DNA from: JABGQS01 sp963666505
GTDB taxonomy: Bacteria; Bacillota; Clostridia; Christensenellales; SZUA-584
Reading direction: 5' to 3'
DNA length: 64,000 nt
Assembly (NCBI GenBank): GCA_963666505.2
Contig: CAXXXL010000003.1
Location: forward strand, 1,116,001-1,180,000
Shown here: positions 44,010-52,048 of the stretch, in pieces
Position numbering within the stretch: position 1 is the stretch's first letter
Layout of the letters: the number at the start of each line of letters is the position of its first letter
Program-made: the position numbers and the translations under genes
Notes under the pieces: generated by a model
What the model was told of the DNA's origin: nothing
The model's input: only the letters and a program-made list of their open reading frames with translations
The model's database searches: none

Positions 44010-44990
44010 ATGCTTTATAAGAAAGTTGATAGAATTCAGGAAGAGATATCTGTAATTGGAATTGGATGTTGGAATTTTGGAGGAGACTGGGATGATTCTA
44101 ATGATAATAAATCAATCGAAATTGTCCATGCATCTATTGATAGTGGTATCAATCTTTTTGATGTAGCGCCTGTTTACGGATGGCATCACTCTGAAAGAGT
44201 ATTGGGCGAGGCACTTAAAAACAATAAACGAGAAAAGGTGCTAATTGCTTCTAAATGTGGGCTTGTCTGGGATGAGAATCATGTAACTGTAAATGATCTA
44301 TCGAAAAAGAATATACTTAACGAAATCGATGGCAGTTTGAAACGCCTTCAAACTGACCATATCGATATATACCAGTTGCACTGGCCTGATTCGAAAACGC
44401 CAATTGAGGAAACGGTCAGTGCGTTGGAAGAGATTAAAAAAGCAGGGAAAATAAGATACATAGGTCTTTCGAACTTTTCAAAAAAAGATGTTGAGACATT
44501 TGAGTCTATGATTGAAATTAACGCGCAGCAAGGTCTATACAATATGCTGGAGCGTAATACTCTAAGCTATCATGGTATAAAACTTGAATATAGAACGGAA
44601 AAAGAGATGTTGGTAACTATTCGAAAATACGGGCAGGCATTTCTACCTTACAGTCCACTTTTTCAAGGCCTTCTTGCAGGCCGATTTGCTAGTGGCCATA
44701 GGTTTTCAAAGAATGATATAAGAAGCGCAAATCCCAAATTTTTTGGTGAAACCTTTGATAAGTATTATAAGGCTTATGAGAAACTTCAAGCACTCGCAGA
44801 CGAAATGGGGCATCCGATTAATGAACTTGCGATAAATTGGCTGCGGCAAAAACCAGAGGTAACTTCAATAATCAATGGTGTTTCGTCGTTACAACAGCTT
44901 CAAAAAAACATTGATTCTTTAAGCTGGGATATTTCAGATGAAAATATGGCGGAAATTGAGGCAATTATTGCTCCGTTTGAGGATGTATAA
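44010..44990 (+). CDS. Aldo/keto reductase (aldose dehydrogenase-like)
   Basis: 326 residues. Catalytic tetrad visible: D and Y in LFDVAPVYGW, K in ASKCG, H in YQLHWPD. The C-terminal SIINGVSS is the cofactor site. Short NAD(P) motifs and the sugar context suggest oxidation of an aldose to a lactone or reduction of a keto sugar. GGGAG precedes ATG 44010. Followed after 11 bases by a VOC gene in the same direction. Confidence 0.87.
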   Translation: MLYKKVDRIQEEISVIGIGCWNFGGDWDDSNDNKSIEIVHASIDSGINLFDVAPVYGWHHSERVLGEALKNNKREKVLIASKCGLVWDENHVTVNDLSKKNILNEIDGSLKRLQTDHIDIYQLHWPDSKTPIEETVSALEEIKKAGKIRYIGLSNFSKKDVETFESMIEINAQQGLYNMLERNTLSYHGIKLEYRTEKEMLVTIRKYGQAFLPYSPLFQGLLAGRFASGHRFSKNDIRSANPKFFGETFDKYYKAYEKLQALADEMGHPINELAINWLRQKPEVTSIINGVSSLQQLQKNIDSLSWDISDENMAEIEAIIAPFEDV

Positions 44991-45001
44991 GAGGTTTAAT
45001 T

Positions 45002-45409
45002 ATGAAAGAACGTATAGAGGGTTTACATCATATCGGGATTCCAACCAAAAATATGGAAGCAACAGTTGATTTTTATTCATCTTTTGGTGGAGAAGTCATC
45101 TTTGAAAAGGAAGACACGCATGAGGGGAAACCAATACAAGTCGTCTTGATGAAGTTTATGGATACTGTTTTTGAGTTTTATGAGAGAGAGCAAACGACAA
45201 GCAATACTGGTGCTATTGAACATCTTGCCTTCTCAGTAAATGATATAGATGGGTTATACAAAATTGCAAAAAATATCGGGTATGATTTCATGCAAGAATG
45301 CGTGGATAGAGTTCAGATGTCAACCTACTGGCCTAATTCTCTAAGATGGTTCATCGTGTACGGTGCTAACGGCGAAAAAATAGAGTTTTGTCAGAGCATA
45401 ACGGTTTAA
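45002..45409 (+). CDS. VOC-family (glyoxalase-like) protein
   Basis: 135 residues with two beta-alpha-beta-beta-beta modules of the vicinal oxygen chelate fold. Putative metal ligands are H in GLHHIGIP, E in VFEFYE, H in AIEHLAF and E in KIEFCQS. Could be an epimerase, lyase or dioxygenase-type isomerase; the sugar context favours a role in sugar modification. The products of the aldo/keto reductase may be its substrate, which is inference. Confidence 0.75.
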   Translation: MKERIEGLHHIGIPTKNMEATVDFYSSFGGEVIFEKEDTHEGKPIQVVLMKFMDTVFEFYEREQTTSNTGAIEHLAFSVNDIDGLYKIAKNIGYDFMQECVDRVQMSTYWPNSLRWFIVYGANGEKIEFCQSITV

Positions 45410-45468
45410 ATGTTTATTATTTGAGAGTTAAATTGTTAACTTGACATATATTTTTCTTCCTCCTTGTA

Positions 45469-45501
45469 GAGGTGGAGATGTTTCTGTGTTATCTCCACCT
45501 C
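45469..45501 (+). repeat. Perfect 11-bp hairpin after the VOC gene
   Basis: GAGGTGGAGAT and ATCTCCACCTC around an 11-base loop. No T tract follows, so it is only a weak terminator or an mRNA-stabilising structure. Confidence 0.55.
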
Positions 45502-45594
45502 AATAGTCCTTAGATAGTTATTTGTTTGGGTTTTGATGCAAAGAATCCAAATTAAATAGAAAAATTAAACTCCGTATGGTGCAATTGTGTAAAA

Positions 45595-45738
45595 ATGCAA
45601 TATGGAGCTAATAGTTTGCGGATAAAGTTGTCAGAGTCAGTAGCAAAGAATAAGGCGCCTCGCTGGATTCTCGGCTTCGAACTGAGCAAAAAGATATCCT
45701 TTGAATTTATAATCTCTGACACTGAAGGATTTGTATAG
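45595..45738 (+). pseudogene. Short coding-like remnant before the DeoC-like gene
   Basis: 47 codons (MQYGANSLRIKLSESVAKNK onward to ISDTEGFV). No ribosome binding site precedes it and the family is not recognised. It may be the tail of a gene lost by deletion. The rest of 45502-45756 shows nothing. Confidence 0.25.
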
Positions 45739-45756
45739 CAAAGTAAAGGAGAGAAA

Positions 45757-46452
45757 ATGGAACTAACAACAAAAGAAATTGCAAAAATGTTTGATTTAAG
45801 TTGCGTCCAAATCAACTATACTGAAGTGGATTTAGTGGAGCTTGTAAACATAGCGCGTAAATACAAGTGCGGTCAAATTTCCGTTTTGCAATCAATGCTT
45901 AAGAAAAGCAGAGAATTGTTGGCTAATGATAAGAATATTAAGCTCATTGGCAACGTCAGCTTTCCGAGCGGTTCTGATACGACGGAATTAAAAGTGATTC
46001 AAGCAAAGCAAATGGTTGAAAATGGGTGCGATGAGATTGACATGGTAATCAATGTCCATTGGCTCAAATCAGGGCGTTTGGATTTGGTTAAAGAGGATAT
46101 CAAAGCTGTTGTTGATGCTGTTAATGAAAAACTTTTAAAAGTCATTATTGAAGCTTCGTGTTTGAATGAAGAGCAGATAAAAAATGCCTGTGAGATATGT
46201 ATAGAGGCAGGCGCGACATTCGTAAAAACGGGCACAGGATGGGCAGGACCGACTACGATAAATCATGTTAAATTAATCAAATCTATTGTTGGAGATTCCA
46301 TCGCAATCAAAGCATCTGGCGGTGTTAAAAATTTGGATATGCTGAAAGAGATGTATCGGGCGGGTGCTTCGCGATTTGGAGTTAACCTTGAGGGTGGAAA
46401 AAGGATCTTGGAAGAGTGTATTAGGCTTGGCGGTACTGTAACGATTAACTAG
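45757..46452 (+). CDS. DeoC/LacD-like class I aldolase
   Basis: 231 residues of the deoxyribose-phosphate aldolase family. The Schiff-base Lys is in TFVKTGTGW (about 157); the second Lys is in IAIKASGGV (about 187), and the Asp/Glu region DEIDMVINV is conserved. True DeoC cleaves deoxyribose 5-phosphate to glyceraldehyde 3-phosphate and acetaldehyde. The context of sugar kinases suggests a catabolic aldolase, perhaps for a different phosphorylated sugar. AAGGAG precedes ATG 45757. Directly followed by a truncated kinase gene. Confidence 0.85.
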   Translation: MELTTKEIAKMFDLSCVQINYTEVDLVELVNIARKYKCGQISVLQSMLKKSRELLANDKNIKLIGNVSFPSGSDTTELKVIQAKQMVENGCDEIDMVINVHWLKSGRLDLVKEDIKAVVDAVNEKLLKVIIEASCLNEEQIKNACEICIEAGATFVKTGTGWAGPTTINHVKLIKSIVGDSIAIKASGGVKNLDMLKEMYRAGASRFGVNLEGGKRILEECIRLGGTVTIN

Positions 46453-47779
46453 GCGGGCTTTAGCGCAAAAAACACAGTCCGAATAGAAAGCGGAATACCA
46501 TTGGATGAGAATTATGATCCGGTACGCCCGTGCATTATTTGGATGGACAGAAGGGCAGATAAAGAGTGTGATTATATAAGGGATAAGTTTGACACCAATC
46601 GTTTATTTGAAATAACAGGAAACGGTGTTGACCCCTATTTTGGTTATTCAAAGATTCTATGGATAAAAAATAACGAGCCAGAAAACTGGAAAAGAATCAA
46701 ACTGTTTTTACCTCCGCATAGCTACGTAATCTATAAAATGACCAGTGAGATATCGATGGATTATACTTCAGCTGGTAATCTTGGAGGGATTTATGATTTG
46801 ATGAATAACTCGTGGAGCAAAGAGTTAATGGAGGAGATGGGTATTCCGGAATATATGATGCCCGGTAATTTGAGTTTACCAGATGAAATTGTTGGTTCAG
46901 TTACTGTAGATGCATCCGTGCGTTTGGGAGTACCGAAAGGAACGCTGGTCTGTGCTGGATGCATTGATTGCTTGGCTTCAACTTTAGCGGTCGGTGCAAT
47001 AAAAAGCGGTCAGCATGTGGCTGTGATCGGGACATCGATTAACTGGGGCTCAGTACCCTTCAAATAAGGCTTATATTACAATGCCTTATGTCCTTGAACC
47101 GAAGAAAATGTATTATACATATGGCGGTGCTTCAACGGCGGGTGCTTTGCTGAAATGGTTCAAGGATAATTTTACAAATGGAATGCTTAATTCTGAGGGG
47201 ATAATAGAAGATGCAGCGTACGACCAACCGAATGCCGGTGCAGAGAAAGTAAAGCCTGGCAGTGATGGGATTATTGTATTGCCATATTTCATGGGAGAAC
47301 GAAGCCCAATCTGGGATCCGGATGCACGAGGTGTAATATTCGGATTAACGCTGCATCATGCTAAAGAGCATGTTTATAGATCGATTCTTGAGTCCGTTGC
47401 GTACTCGATGCGGCATATTATTGAAACTTCAAAATTTGATATTACTGAGAATTCGAAGTGTTTTCTTACTGGTGGTGTTACAAATTCAAAACTGTGGGTA
47501 CAAATATTTGCAGATGTTACTGGAATACCCGTCGTATATTCAAAAGAAAATATTCAAGCACGAGTTGGCGATGCATTGATTGCAGGAATTGCTACAGGAT
47601 TGTTTAAAGATTATTCTGAAATTAACAACTGGATTGCAACTCCAGAAACGGTACACCCCAACACAAACAACTACGCTATTTATACAAAGTACTTTTTACA
47701 ATACAAAAAACTGTACTTATCGTTAAAAGATAATATGAAAAGCATTGCAGAACTGACAGCAGAGGAATCGGTTAATTGA
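46453..47779 (+). pseudogene. FGGY-family sugar kinase, 5' truncated and frameshifted
   Basis: Homology to FGGY kinases begins immediately after the stop of the aldolase gene (AGFSAKNTV, DENYDPVRPCIIWMDRRAD), so the first 70 or so residues, which hold the phosphate-binding start, are missing. Reading continues to VIGTSINWGSVPFK and a TAA at 47065. The other frame then supplies NKAYITMPYVLEPKK and continues to the normal C-terminal end (FLTGGVTNSKLW, the adenosine motif). One deletion and one frameshift make a functional enzyme unlikely. The two pieces read 188 and 232 residues. Confidence 0.85.
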
Positions 47780-47800
47780 AAAAATTCCTATACTGTAATA

Positions 47801-47834
47801 TTGTCAGAAAATATTTGATTATATTTTCTGACAA
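47801..47834 (+). repeat. Perfect 14-bp inverted repeat after the kinase relic
   Basis: TTGTCAGAAAATAT and its exact complement around TTGATT, 22 bases after the stop codon. No T tract, but it could end the operon or be an operator or recombination trace. Confidence 0.6.
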
Positions 47835-48059
47835 GTAAATAATAACAAGTCGGCAAAAATTCCGCTCGGACATAAGCAATAACAGTGAGATCCGGACGGA
47901 GTTTGTTTCAACTATAGGTTTGTTATGAAGTTCTAGGGGCATAGGGATGCGTCGTACCAATTTCAATGTTAGTTTAAAACGCAGTGCAATTACCCTTAAC
48001 TGACTATTCATTTTGTCACCCTCCATTTTTTATAATAGAAAGTGCCGAAATAAACAACA

Positions 48060-48098
48060 AATCCGAACCCTTCCCCGATAAAGAAAAGGTTCGGATTA
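48060..48098 (-). terminator. Terminator copy beside the tRNA relic
   Basis: AATCCGAACC pairs with GGTTCGGATT on the minus strand, followed by TGTTGTTTATTT. Closely resembles the terminator at 48786-48826 behind tRNA-Ala. Confidence 0.6.
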
Positions 48099-48100
48099 TT

Positions 48101-48168
48101 ATGGTTTGGTCTGGGTGAGAGAATTTGAACATTTGACCTCTTTAATCCCATACGTAAGAGGTCGGCGA
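48101..48168 (-). pseudogene. Relic of a tRNA gene (3' half tRNA-Pro-like)
   Basis: The minus strand contains TGTTCAAATTCTCTCACCC and AGACCA, matching the T-arm, acceptor strand and CCA of tRNA-Pro. Upstream, GACCTCTT and AAGAGGTC form a stem, but no regular anticodon loop or D-arm exists. Possibly left by integration of mobile DNA into a tRNA gene. Confidence 0.5.
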
Positions 48169-48169
48169 A

Positions 48170-48785
48170 GGGAATTTTTTCAGAGCATATTTTGACCTTG
48201 AAGATAAAGTATTGATTGAAACTATGGTCAGCAAATAAATGGGCGCAAGCTAAAAATACAATAAAAAAAAGAGTTGGGAGTATGCATTGAAAGTTGAAGA
48301 ATGTTAGAACTTAGTAACATGAATTTTTAAAAAAATCATAAATCGTTTCAGGAAGTTTTAGTATTGCCGCAGAAAATCTTTCAAGGTATTGGACGTGGAT
48401 ATAGGGTAAAGGGTACGACTTAGTTGACAAACAATTTGCAGTTGTAAGTCTGGGAGTATAGTGTTAAGATCTTGCAAATATATGATAAGCGCAGTTATAC
48501 GCGGCAGCATATTGGCAACAAAAAATCAGATAGATAAAAAGATATGGATAACTGATACAATACAAATACCGCGAGCAACATTCTATAAACAGAATTGTTT
48601 AAGAGACGCTTTTATGGAGCGTAAATGAATGTAGAAAACTAAATGTTGAAGCAGTAATTAGAGTAAAGAAAAGCAATATGCTTTTAATTAAAAAAGTTAT
48701 GAAAGAAACTAATCAGAAAAGACATATTCACAAGAGGGACAGTATGAACGGCTCTTACATCTCTATGGGTACATTATATCGAAGT
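48170..48785. other. Gene-free, AT-rich decayed DNA
   Basis: Short open stretches occur (one near 48470-48627 reads ITDTIQIPRATFYK, vaguely recombinase- or transposase-like) but none has a start site and a recognisable family. Interpreted as remains of mobile DNA. Confidence 0.4.
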
Positions 48786-48826
48786 AAATAACAAATCCGA
48801 ATGCCTCTCTGATAAAGAGCGGGTTC
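48786..48826 (-). terminator. Terminator after tRNA-Ala
   Basis: AAATCCGAA and TTCGGATTT enclose a 22-base segment; GTTATTT follows on the minus strand. Confidence 0.6.
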
Positions 48827-48840
48827 GGATTTGATTGCTG

Positions 48841-48916
48841 TGGTGGAGCATAGCGGATTCGAACCGCTGGCCTCTGCATTGCGAACGCAGCGCTCTACCA
48901 ACTGAGCCAATGCCCC
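48841..48916 (-). tRNA. tRNA-Ala (anticodon CGC)
   Basis: 76 bases with encoded CCA. Acceptor GGGGCAT/ATGCTCC, D-arm GGCTCAGTTGGTAGAGC, anticodon stem CTGCG/TGCAG with loop TTCGCAA, T-arm GGTTCGAATCC. The CGC anticodon reads the Ala codon GCG. Confidence 0.93.
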
Positions 48917-49084
48917 ATCTGTTTGTTGTGCCCGACAGGATACGAAGACGGAAGTCCGTCAGCCGTGGTTCCTAATACAATAATTACATAATTAGCCGCA
49001 GATGGCGGTATTCTTCTTTGAGAGATTTGAAATACCATCTGACTAATCAAAAGACATACCCCCAAGATAGGGGGAACCGTCATT

Positions 49085-49161
49085 TGGCGTGCCCGGGAGG
49101 ATTCGAACCTCTGGCCTTTGGAGTCGGAGTCCAACGCTCTATCCAGCTGAGCTACGAGCAC
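49085..49161 (-). tRNA. tRNA-Arg (anticodon CCG)
   Basis: 77 bases with encoded CCA. Acceptor GTGCTCG/CGGGCAC, D-arm AGCTCAGCTGGATAGAGC, anticodon stem TTGGA/TCCAA with loop CTCCGAC, T-arm GGTTCGAATCC. Reads the Arg codon CGG. Confidence 0.93.
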
Positions 49162-49215
49162 ACATCAGTGCTAATAATTCTAGCACAGCAAAAAACCGGT
49201 GTAAAGTAAATTATC

Positions 49216-49491
49216 TCAGTTTTCGCCTGTCAGCAGCGCTTTTAAATCCAAAGGATTGCACTTTGCGTTGCGCACTGCTGTTTCTCCCTTTACAGTCGTT
49301 ATAACCAGGCCGTCTTTTTTATCAATGTATGGCAGCAGAGCAATGCGCATTTCTTCGATATCGCTGCTCGTCCGGACAAAGAAAGCGTTTTGCAGCACTT
49401 TTACCGCTCCCAGTTTGCCAAGAACCGCAAAAAAGGCCTTATATTTCTTTTCCGGCTGTGTAAGCGAAAAGCATATGGCGTATACGCTCAT
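49216..49491 (-). CDS. Small Cas2-like (SinR-type) protein
   Basis: 91 residues with a ferredoxin-like pattern: strand YAICFSL, helix KKYKAFFAVLGKLG, strand VLQNAFFVRT, helix IEEMRIALLPYI, strand GLVITTV. This order resembles Cas2 and the SinR/VapD relatives. No CRISPR array or other cas gene is in the window, so a stand-alone role is more likely. Its start overlaps the upstream gene by four bases, forming a two-gene unit, an arrangement often seen in toxin-antitoxin or other paired systems. The fold call is by eye only. Confidence 0.55.
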   Translation of the reverse strand: MSVYAICFSLTQPEKKYKAFFAVLGKLGAVKVLQNAFFVRTSSDIEEMRIALLPYIDKKDGLVITTVKGETAVRNAKCNPLDLKALLTGEN

Positions 49492-50090
49492 TTGCCGCTA
49501 TCCTTGTTAACGATTTTTTCAATGGTAGAGACAAGCTTTTTTCTAACATCCAGCAGCTCATAAATATTAATCCCAAGGTCGTCATAAATCTTGTCTTCAG
49601 CTGTATAATCAACTTCGGTATCTATACCGCCAAGATGCTCCCAGCCGCCCGAAGAGTTGCCGTATATGGTATATCTGCTGGCCGTTTTCTGCGCCATGCG
49701 GATAATACCTTCGCATTTATACAGCTGGTTCAAAAGATCATTTTGATCTCTGGACTCAAGGTCGACAGACGTGTCATCGATTATGATTTCAAACTTCCTG
49801 TCTTGCGAAGCATATTCTTCGAGCTGCTCGAAAACAATGTCGGAAACATTTTTAACTGCATCGCTGGCAGCATAGACGGTTTCGAATGTATCAGTGTCTG
49901 TTTCTTCGGTCAACTGCTCCTGAAGCTCTTCAATTTTCTGCTCAAGTGACTTTACATAAAAAAGCCGAAGCAAAGCATCATCTGCATACCCGGGGCCAAT
50001 ACCATCATGGTTTGCTTCAGTTGCCGACTCTTCCAGCATTTCCGCCATCTTTTTATATTTTTCAGCCGTATCAGATATTTTTTTGCCCAT
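49488..50090 (-). CDS. Unrecognised helical protein paired with the Cas2-like gene
   Basis: 200 residues from ATG 50090 (MGKKIS); GAGG stands about nine bases upstream, and a longer in-frame start at 50138 lacks a site. Acidic. A coiled-coil stretch KSLEQKIEELQEQLTEE (about 60-80) is followed by a domain rich in DLESRDQNDLLNQLYK and a Gly/Trp segment SSGGWEHLGG (about 148-157), then a C-terminal helix. I do not recognise the family. Its stop overlaps the start of the Cas2-like gene, so the two proteins are probably partners. Confidence 0.75.
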   Translation of the reverse strand: MGKKISDTAEKYKKMAEMLEESATEANHDGIGPGYADDALLRLFYVKSLEQKIEELQEQLTEETDTDTFETVYAASDAVKNVSDIVFEQLEEYASQDRKFEIIIDDTSVDLESRDQNDLLNQLYKCEGIIRMAQKTASRYTIYGNSSGGWEHLGGIDTEVDYTAEDKIYDDLGINIYELLDVRKKLVSTIEKIVNKDSGK

Positions 50091-50245
50091 GTGCCGCACC
50101 TCTTCTTTTTTATTTAATATTACCACAAGCCAATGCAAATATCTAACAAATCATATCTCAAAAGCGGATTTTTTGCCCCCGGCAGCATTTTTCAATTGTA
50201 ATGAGCTGGATTATATAGTAAAATTGTCAAAACGGAGATACTGCT

Positions 50246-51037
50246 ATGATAATTGATTTTCACACACACTGTTTTGCGGACAGCATTGCAAAAAACGCTG
50301 TGGCACAGCTTGAAAAAGTCGGCGAAATAACTGCCTATTCAGACGGGACAACCGCTGGTCTTCTCAAGAACATGGAGCGTACAGGAATAGACAAGAGTTT
50401 CGTGATGCCGGTTGCTACCAAGCCGTCTCAGGTAGATAGTATAAACAAATGGGCAGCAGAAAAAACAGATGATAAGCTGCAGTTTTTCGGCGCAATCCAT
50501 CCAGACTCAGACAACGTTATTGAAACTCTGCAGCAGCTGAAAAAAGACGGCTTTTTGGGTATAAAGCTTCATCCGGACTATCAGGGCTTCTTTGCAGATG
50601 AAAAGCGTATGATGCCGGTGTACGATGCTGCTAGAAAGCTCGGGCTAATCGTATTGCTGCACGCAGGAGTAGATATCGGCCTTAAAGGTGCCGTACACTG
50701 CACGCCTCTGATGATACGAAAGATACTGGAAAACATACCGGGCATAAAGCTTATAGCGGCTCATATGGGCAGCCACGCTCTGTGGAGAGACGTTGAAGAA
50801 ACGCTGACAGGTAAGGATATATACCTTGATACTTCTTATTCTTCATACGACTTAAAGCAGGAAGGCATGCTCAGAATGATTAAGAAGCACGGAACGGACA
50901 GGATATTATTCGGTACTGACTCGCCATGGACGGATGCTGCAGCTGAAATAGATTTTATAAGGGATCTGTCGCTTGGCAGTGCTGATATAGACAAAATATT
51001 ATATAAAAATGCGTTGACACTCCTCTCATATTCATAA
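50246..51037 (+). CDS. Amidohydrolase-family TIM-barrel metal hydrolase
   Basis: 263 residues of the amidohydrolase-2 type. Metal ligands visible: HxH in DFHTH (residues 5-7), H in LLHAG (about 139), H in AAHMGS (about 171), D in FGTDSPW (about 226). Such enzymes hydrolyse or decarboxylate small cyclic or acidic compounds; the substrate is unknown. Monocistronic, GGAG before ATG 50246. It resembles the N-terminal module of the fusion protein at 60.8 kb. Confidence 0.85.
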   Translation: MIIDFHTHCFADSIAKNAVAQLEKVGEITAYSDGTTAGLLKNMERTGIDKSFVMPVATKPSQVDSINKWAAEKTDDKLQFFGAIHPDSDNVIETLQQLKKDGFLGIKLHPDYQGFFADEKRMMPVYDAARKLGLIVLLHAGVDIGLKGAVHCTPLMIRKILENIPGIKLIAAHMGSHALWRDVEETLTGKDIYLDTSYSSYDLKQEGMLRMIKKHGTDRILFGTDSPWTDAAAEIDFIRDLSLGSADIDKILYKNALTLLSYS

Positions 51038-51242
51038 TCTCATTAACACCTGCCGACAGATAAAAGACATGATTTTGCATCCTTATACTGCCAGAGGAGC
51101 GTATAAATTAAACTAATCAATCCAAACAAAAGATTTATTCACTTTTTCAACAAAATTTACACATATTTCTTTCGAATATTGTTGTATGTTCGGGGCAATA
51201 AATGTTATTATTTATATATAAAGAAGATTTAGGGGTGTATTT

Positions 51243-51785
51243 ATGCAAATCAGAGAAAGGAAGCTGCCCTGGTGGCTGATAATTGTAACAGGCTTGATTA
51301 GTATTGCAGCAGGTATTTTTGTTTTGGCCGACAGCATTAATGGTTTGAAAGTGCTTGTTTTTCTTGTTGGGCTTGGCACTTTGGCTTTCGGCGTTTATAA
51401 TATTATAATCGCTTTCAAAAACTATAGCCAGAGAAATGTGTTTCTACCGTTTTTAGTACACGGCTTAATTGACATTCTCCTATTGCTGCTGATAATCATA
51501 ATAAAGGATTCTCCGCTGCTTCTTGGCATAATAGTCTCTTGCTGGCTTATGGTGTTTGGTGTGTTCGAGGCAATAGCAGGCCGCAGGGATGAAAACCAAA
51601 AGCTCTCCAGACTCGGGGCAATACTGGTGATAATCGGTTTTATTGTTCTTATTATTCCGCTTATTTTCTCTATAGATTATCTGATACTTATCGGCATCGT
51701 CGGAATAGTGTTTGGAGTGCTGCGTGTTGTGCTCGGGGTGCTCATAAAGTCAAACGAGCAAAAGGCCACTTCGAAAGTAGTATAG
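51243..51785 (+). CDS. DUF308/HdeD-like membrane protein
   Basis: 180 residues with about six membrane helices in pairs (IIVTGLISIAAGIFVLA; VLVFLVGLGTLAFGVYNII; and so on) and short hydrophilic loops. This repetitive pattern fits the DUF308/HdeD family of unknown or acid-stress-related function. AGGGG stands before ATG 51243. Confidence 0.75.
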   Translation: MQIRERKLPWWLIIVTGLISIAAGIFVLADSINGLKVLVFLVGLGTLAFGVYNIIIAFKNYSQRNVFLPFLVHGLIDILLLLLIIIIKDSPLLLGIIVSCWLMVFGVFEAIAGRRDENQKLSRLGAILVIIGFIVLIIPLIFSIDYLILIGIVGIVFGVLRVVLGVLIKSNEQKATSKVV

Positions 51786-51788
51786 CGA

Positions 51789-51817
51789 TTGACAAGCGAA
51801 ACACATTAACATATAAT
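51789..51817 (+). promoter_or_regulatory. Promoter of thrS
   Basis: Consensus TTGACA (51789-51794), 17 bases, consensus TATAAT (51812-51817). Confidence 0.88.
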
Positions 51818-51821
51818 ATCT

Positions 51822-52026
51822 GACAAAGGACAAGTAACTTTTTATAGAAGCGTTTTTCAGAGAAGTGTACACCGCAGGCTGTAAGTGTGCCAAATGCGAT
51901 AAAAAGCAAAACCGCCTTTGACGACAACCAAATATATTTAGAGTGCTGCCCGACGACGGGCGGAATTTGGGTGGAACCACGGTAAATTCGTCCCATGTGC
52001 AAACATAATTGCGCATGGGTTTTTTA
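51822..52026 (+). promoter_or_regulatory. T-box riboswitch controlling thrS
   Basis: The T-box GGGTGGAACCACGG is at 51968-51981. Upstream CAAGTAACTTTTT and CAGAGAAGTG fit stem I, and the 3' side of stem I contains ACC at 51911-51913 as a likely threonine specifier. The terminator CCCATGTGCAA/TTGCGCATGGG with TTTTTTATTTT is at 51992-52030. Uncharged tRNA-Thr would hold the antiterminator and allow thrS transcription. The specifier position is inferred from alignment by eye. Confidence 0.88.
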
Positions 52027-52048
52027 TTTTAAACTACGGAGGAAAGAT

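Noticed and set aside
45552..45815. Minus-strand ORF across the start of the DeoC-like gene
   Set aside because: Overlaps the promoter and the first codons of a real gene and lacks a ribosome binding site.
47772..48011. 79-codon minus-strand ORF beginning MNSQLRVIALRF with a GGAGGGTGACAAA site
   Set aside because: The ribosome binding site is attractive, but the frame crosses the hairpin at 47801 and the end of the kinase relic, and the protein resembles nothing I know. Possibly a remnant; not reported as a gene.
49216..49491. Cas2-like gene as part of a CRISPR-Cas locus
   Set aside because: No array, cas1 or effector gene is present on either side; only a fold resemblance is claimed.
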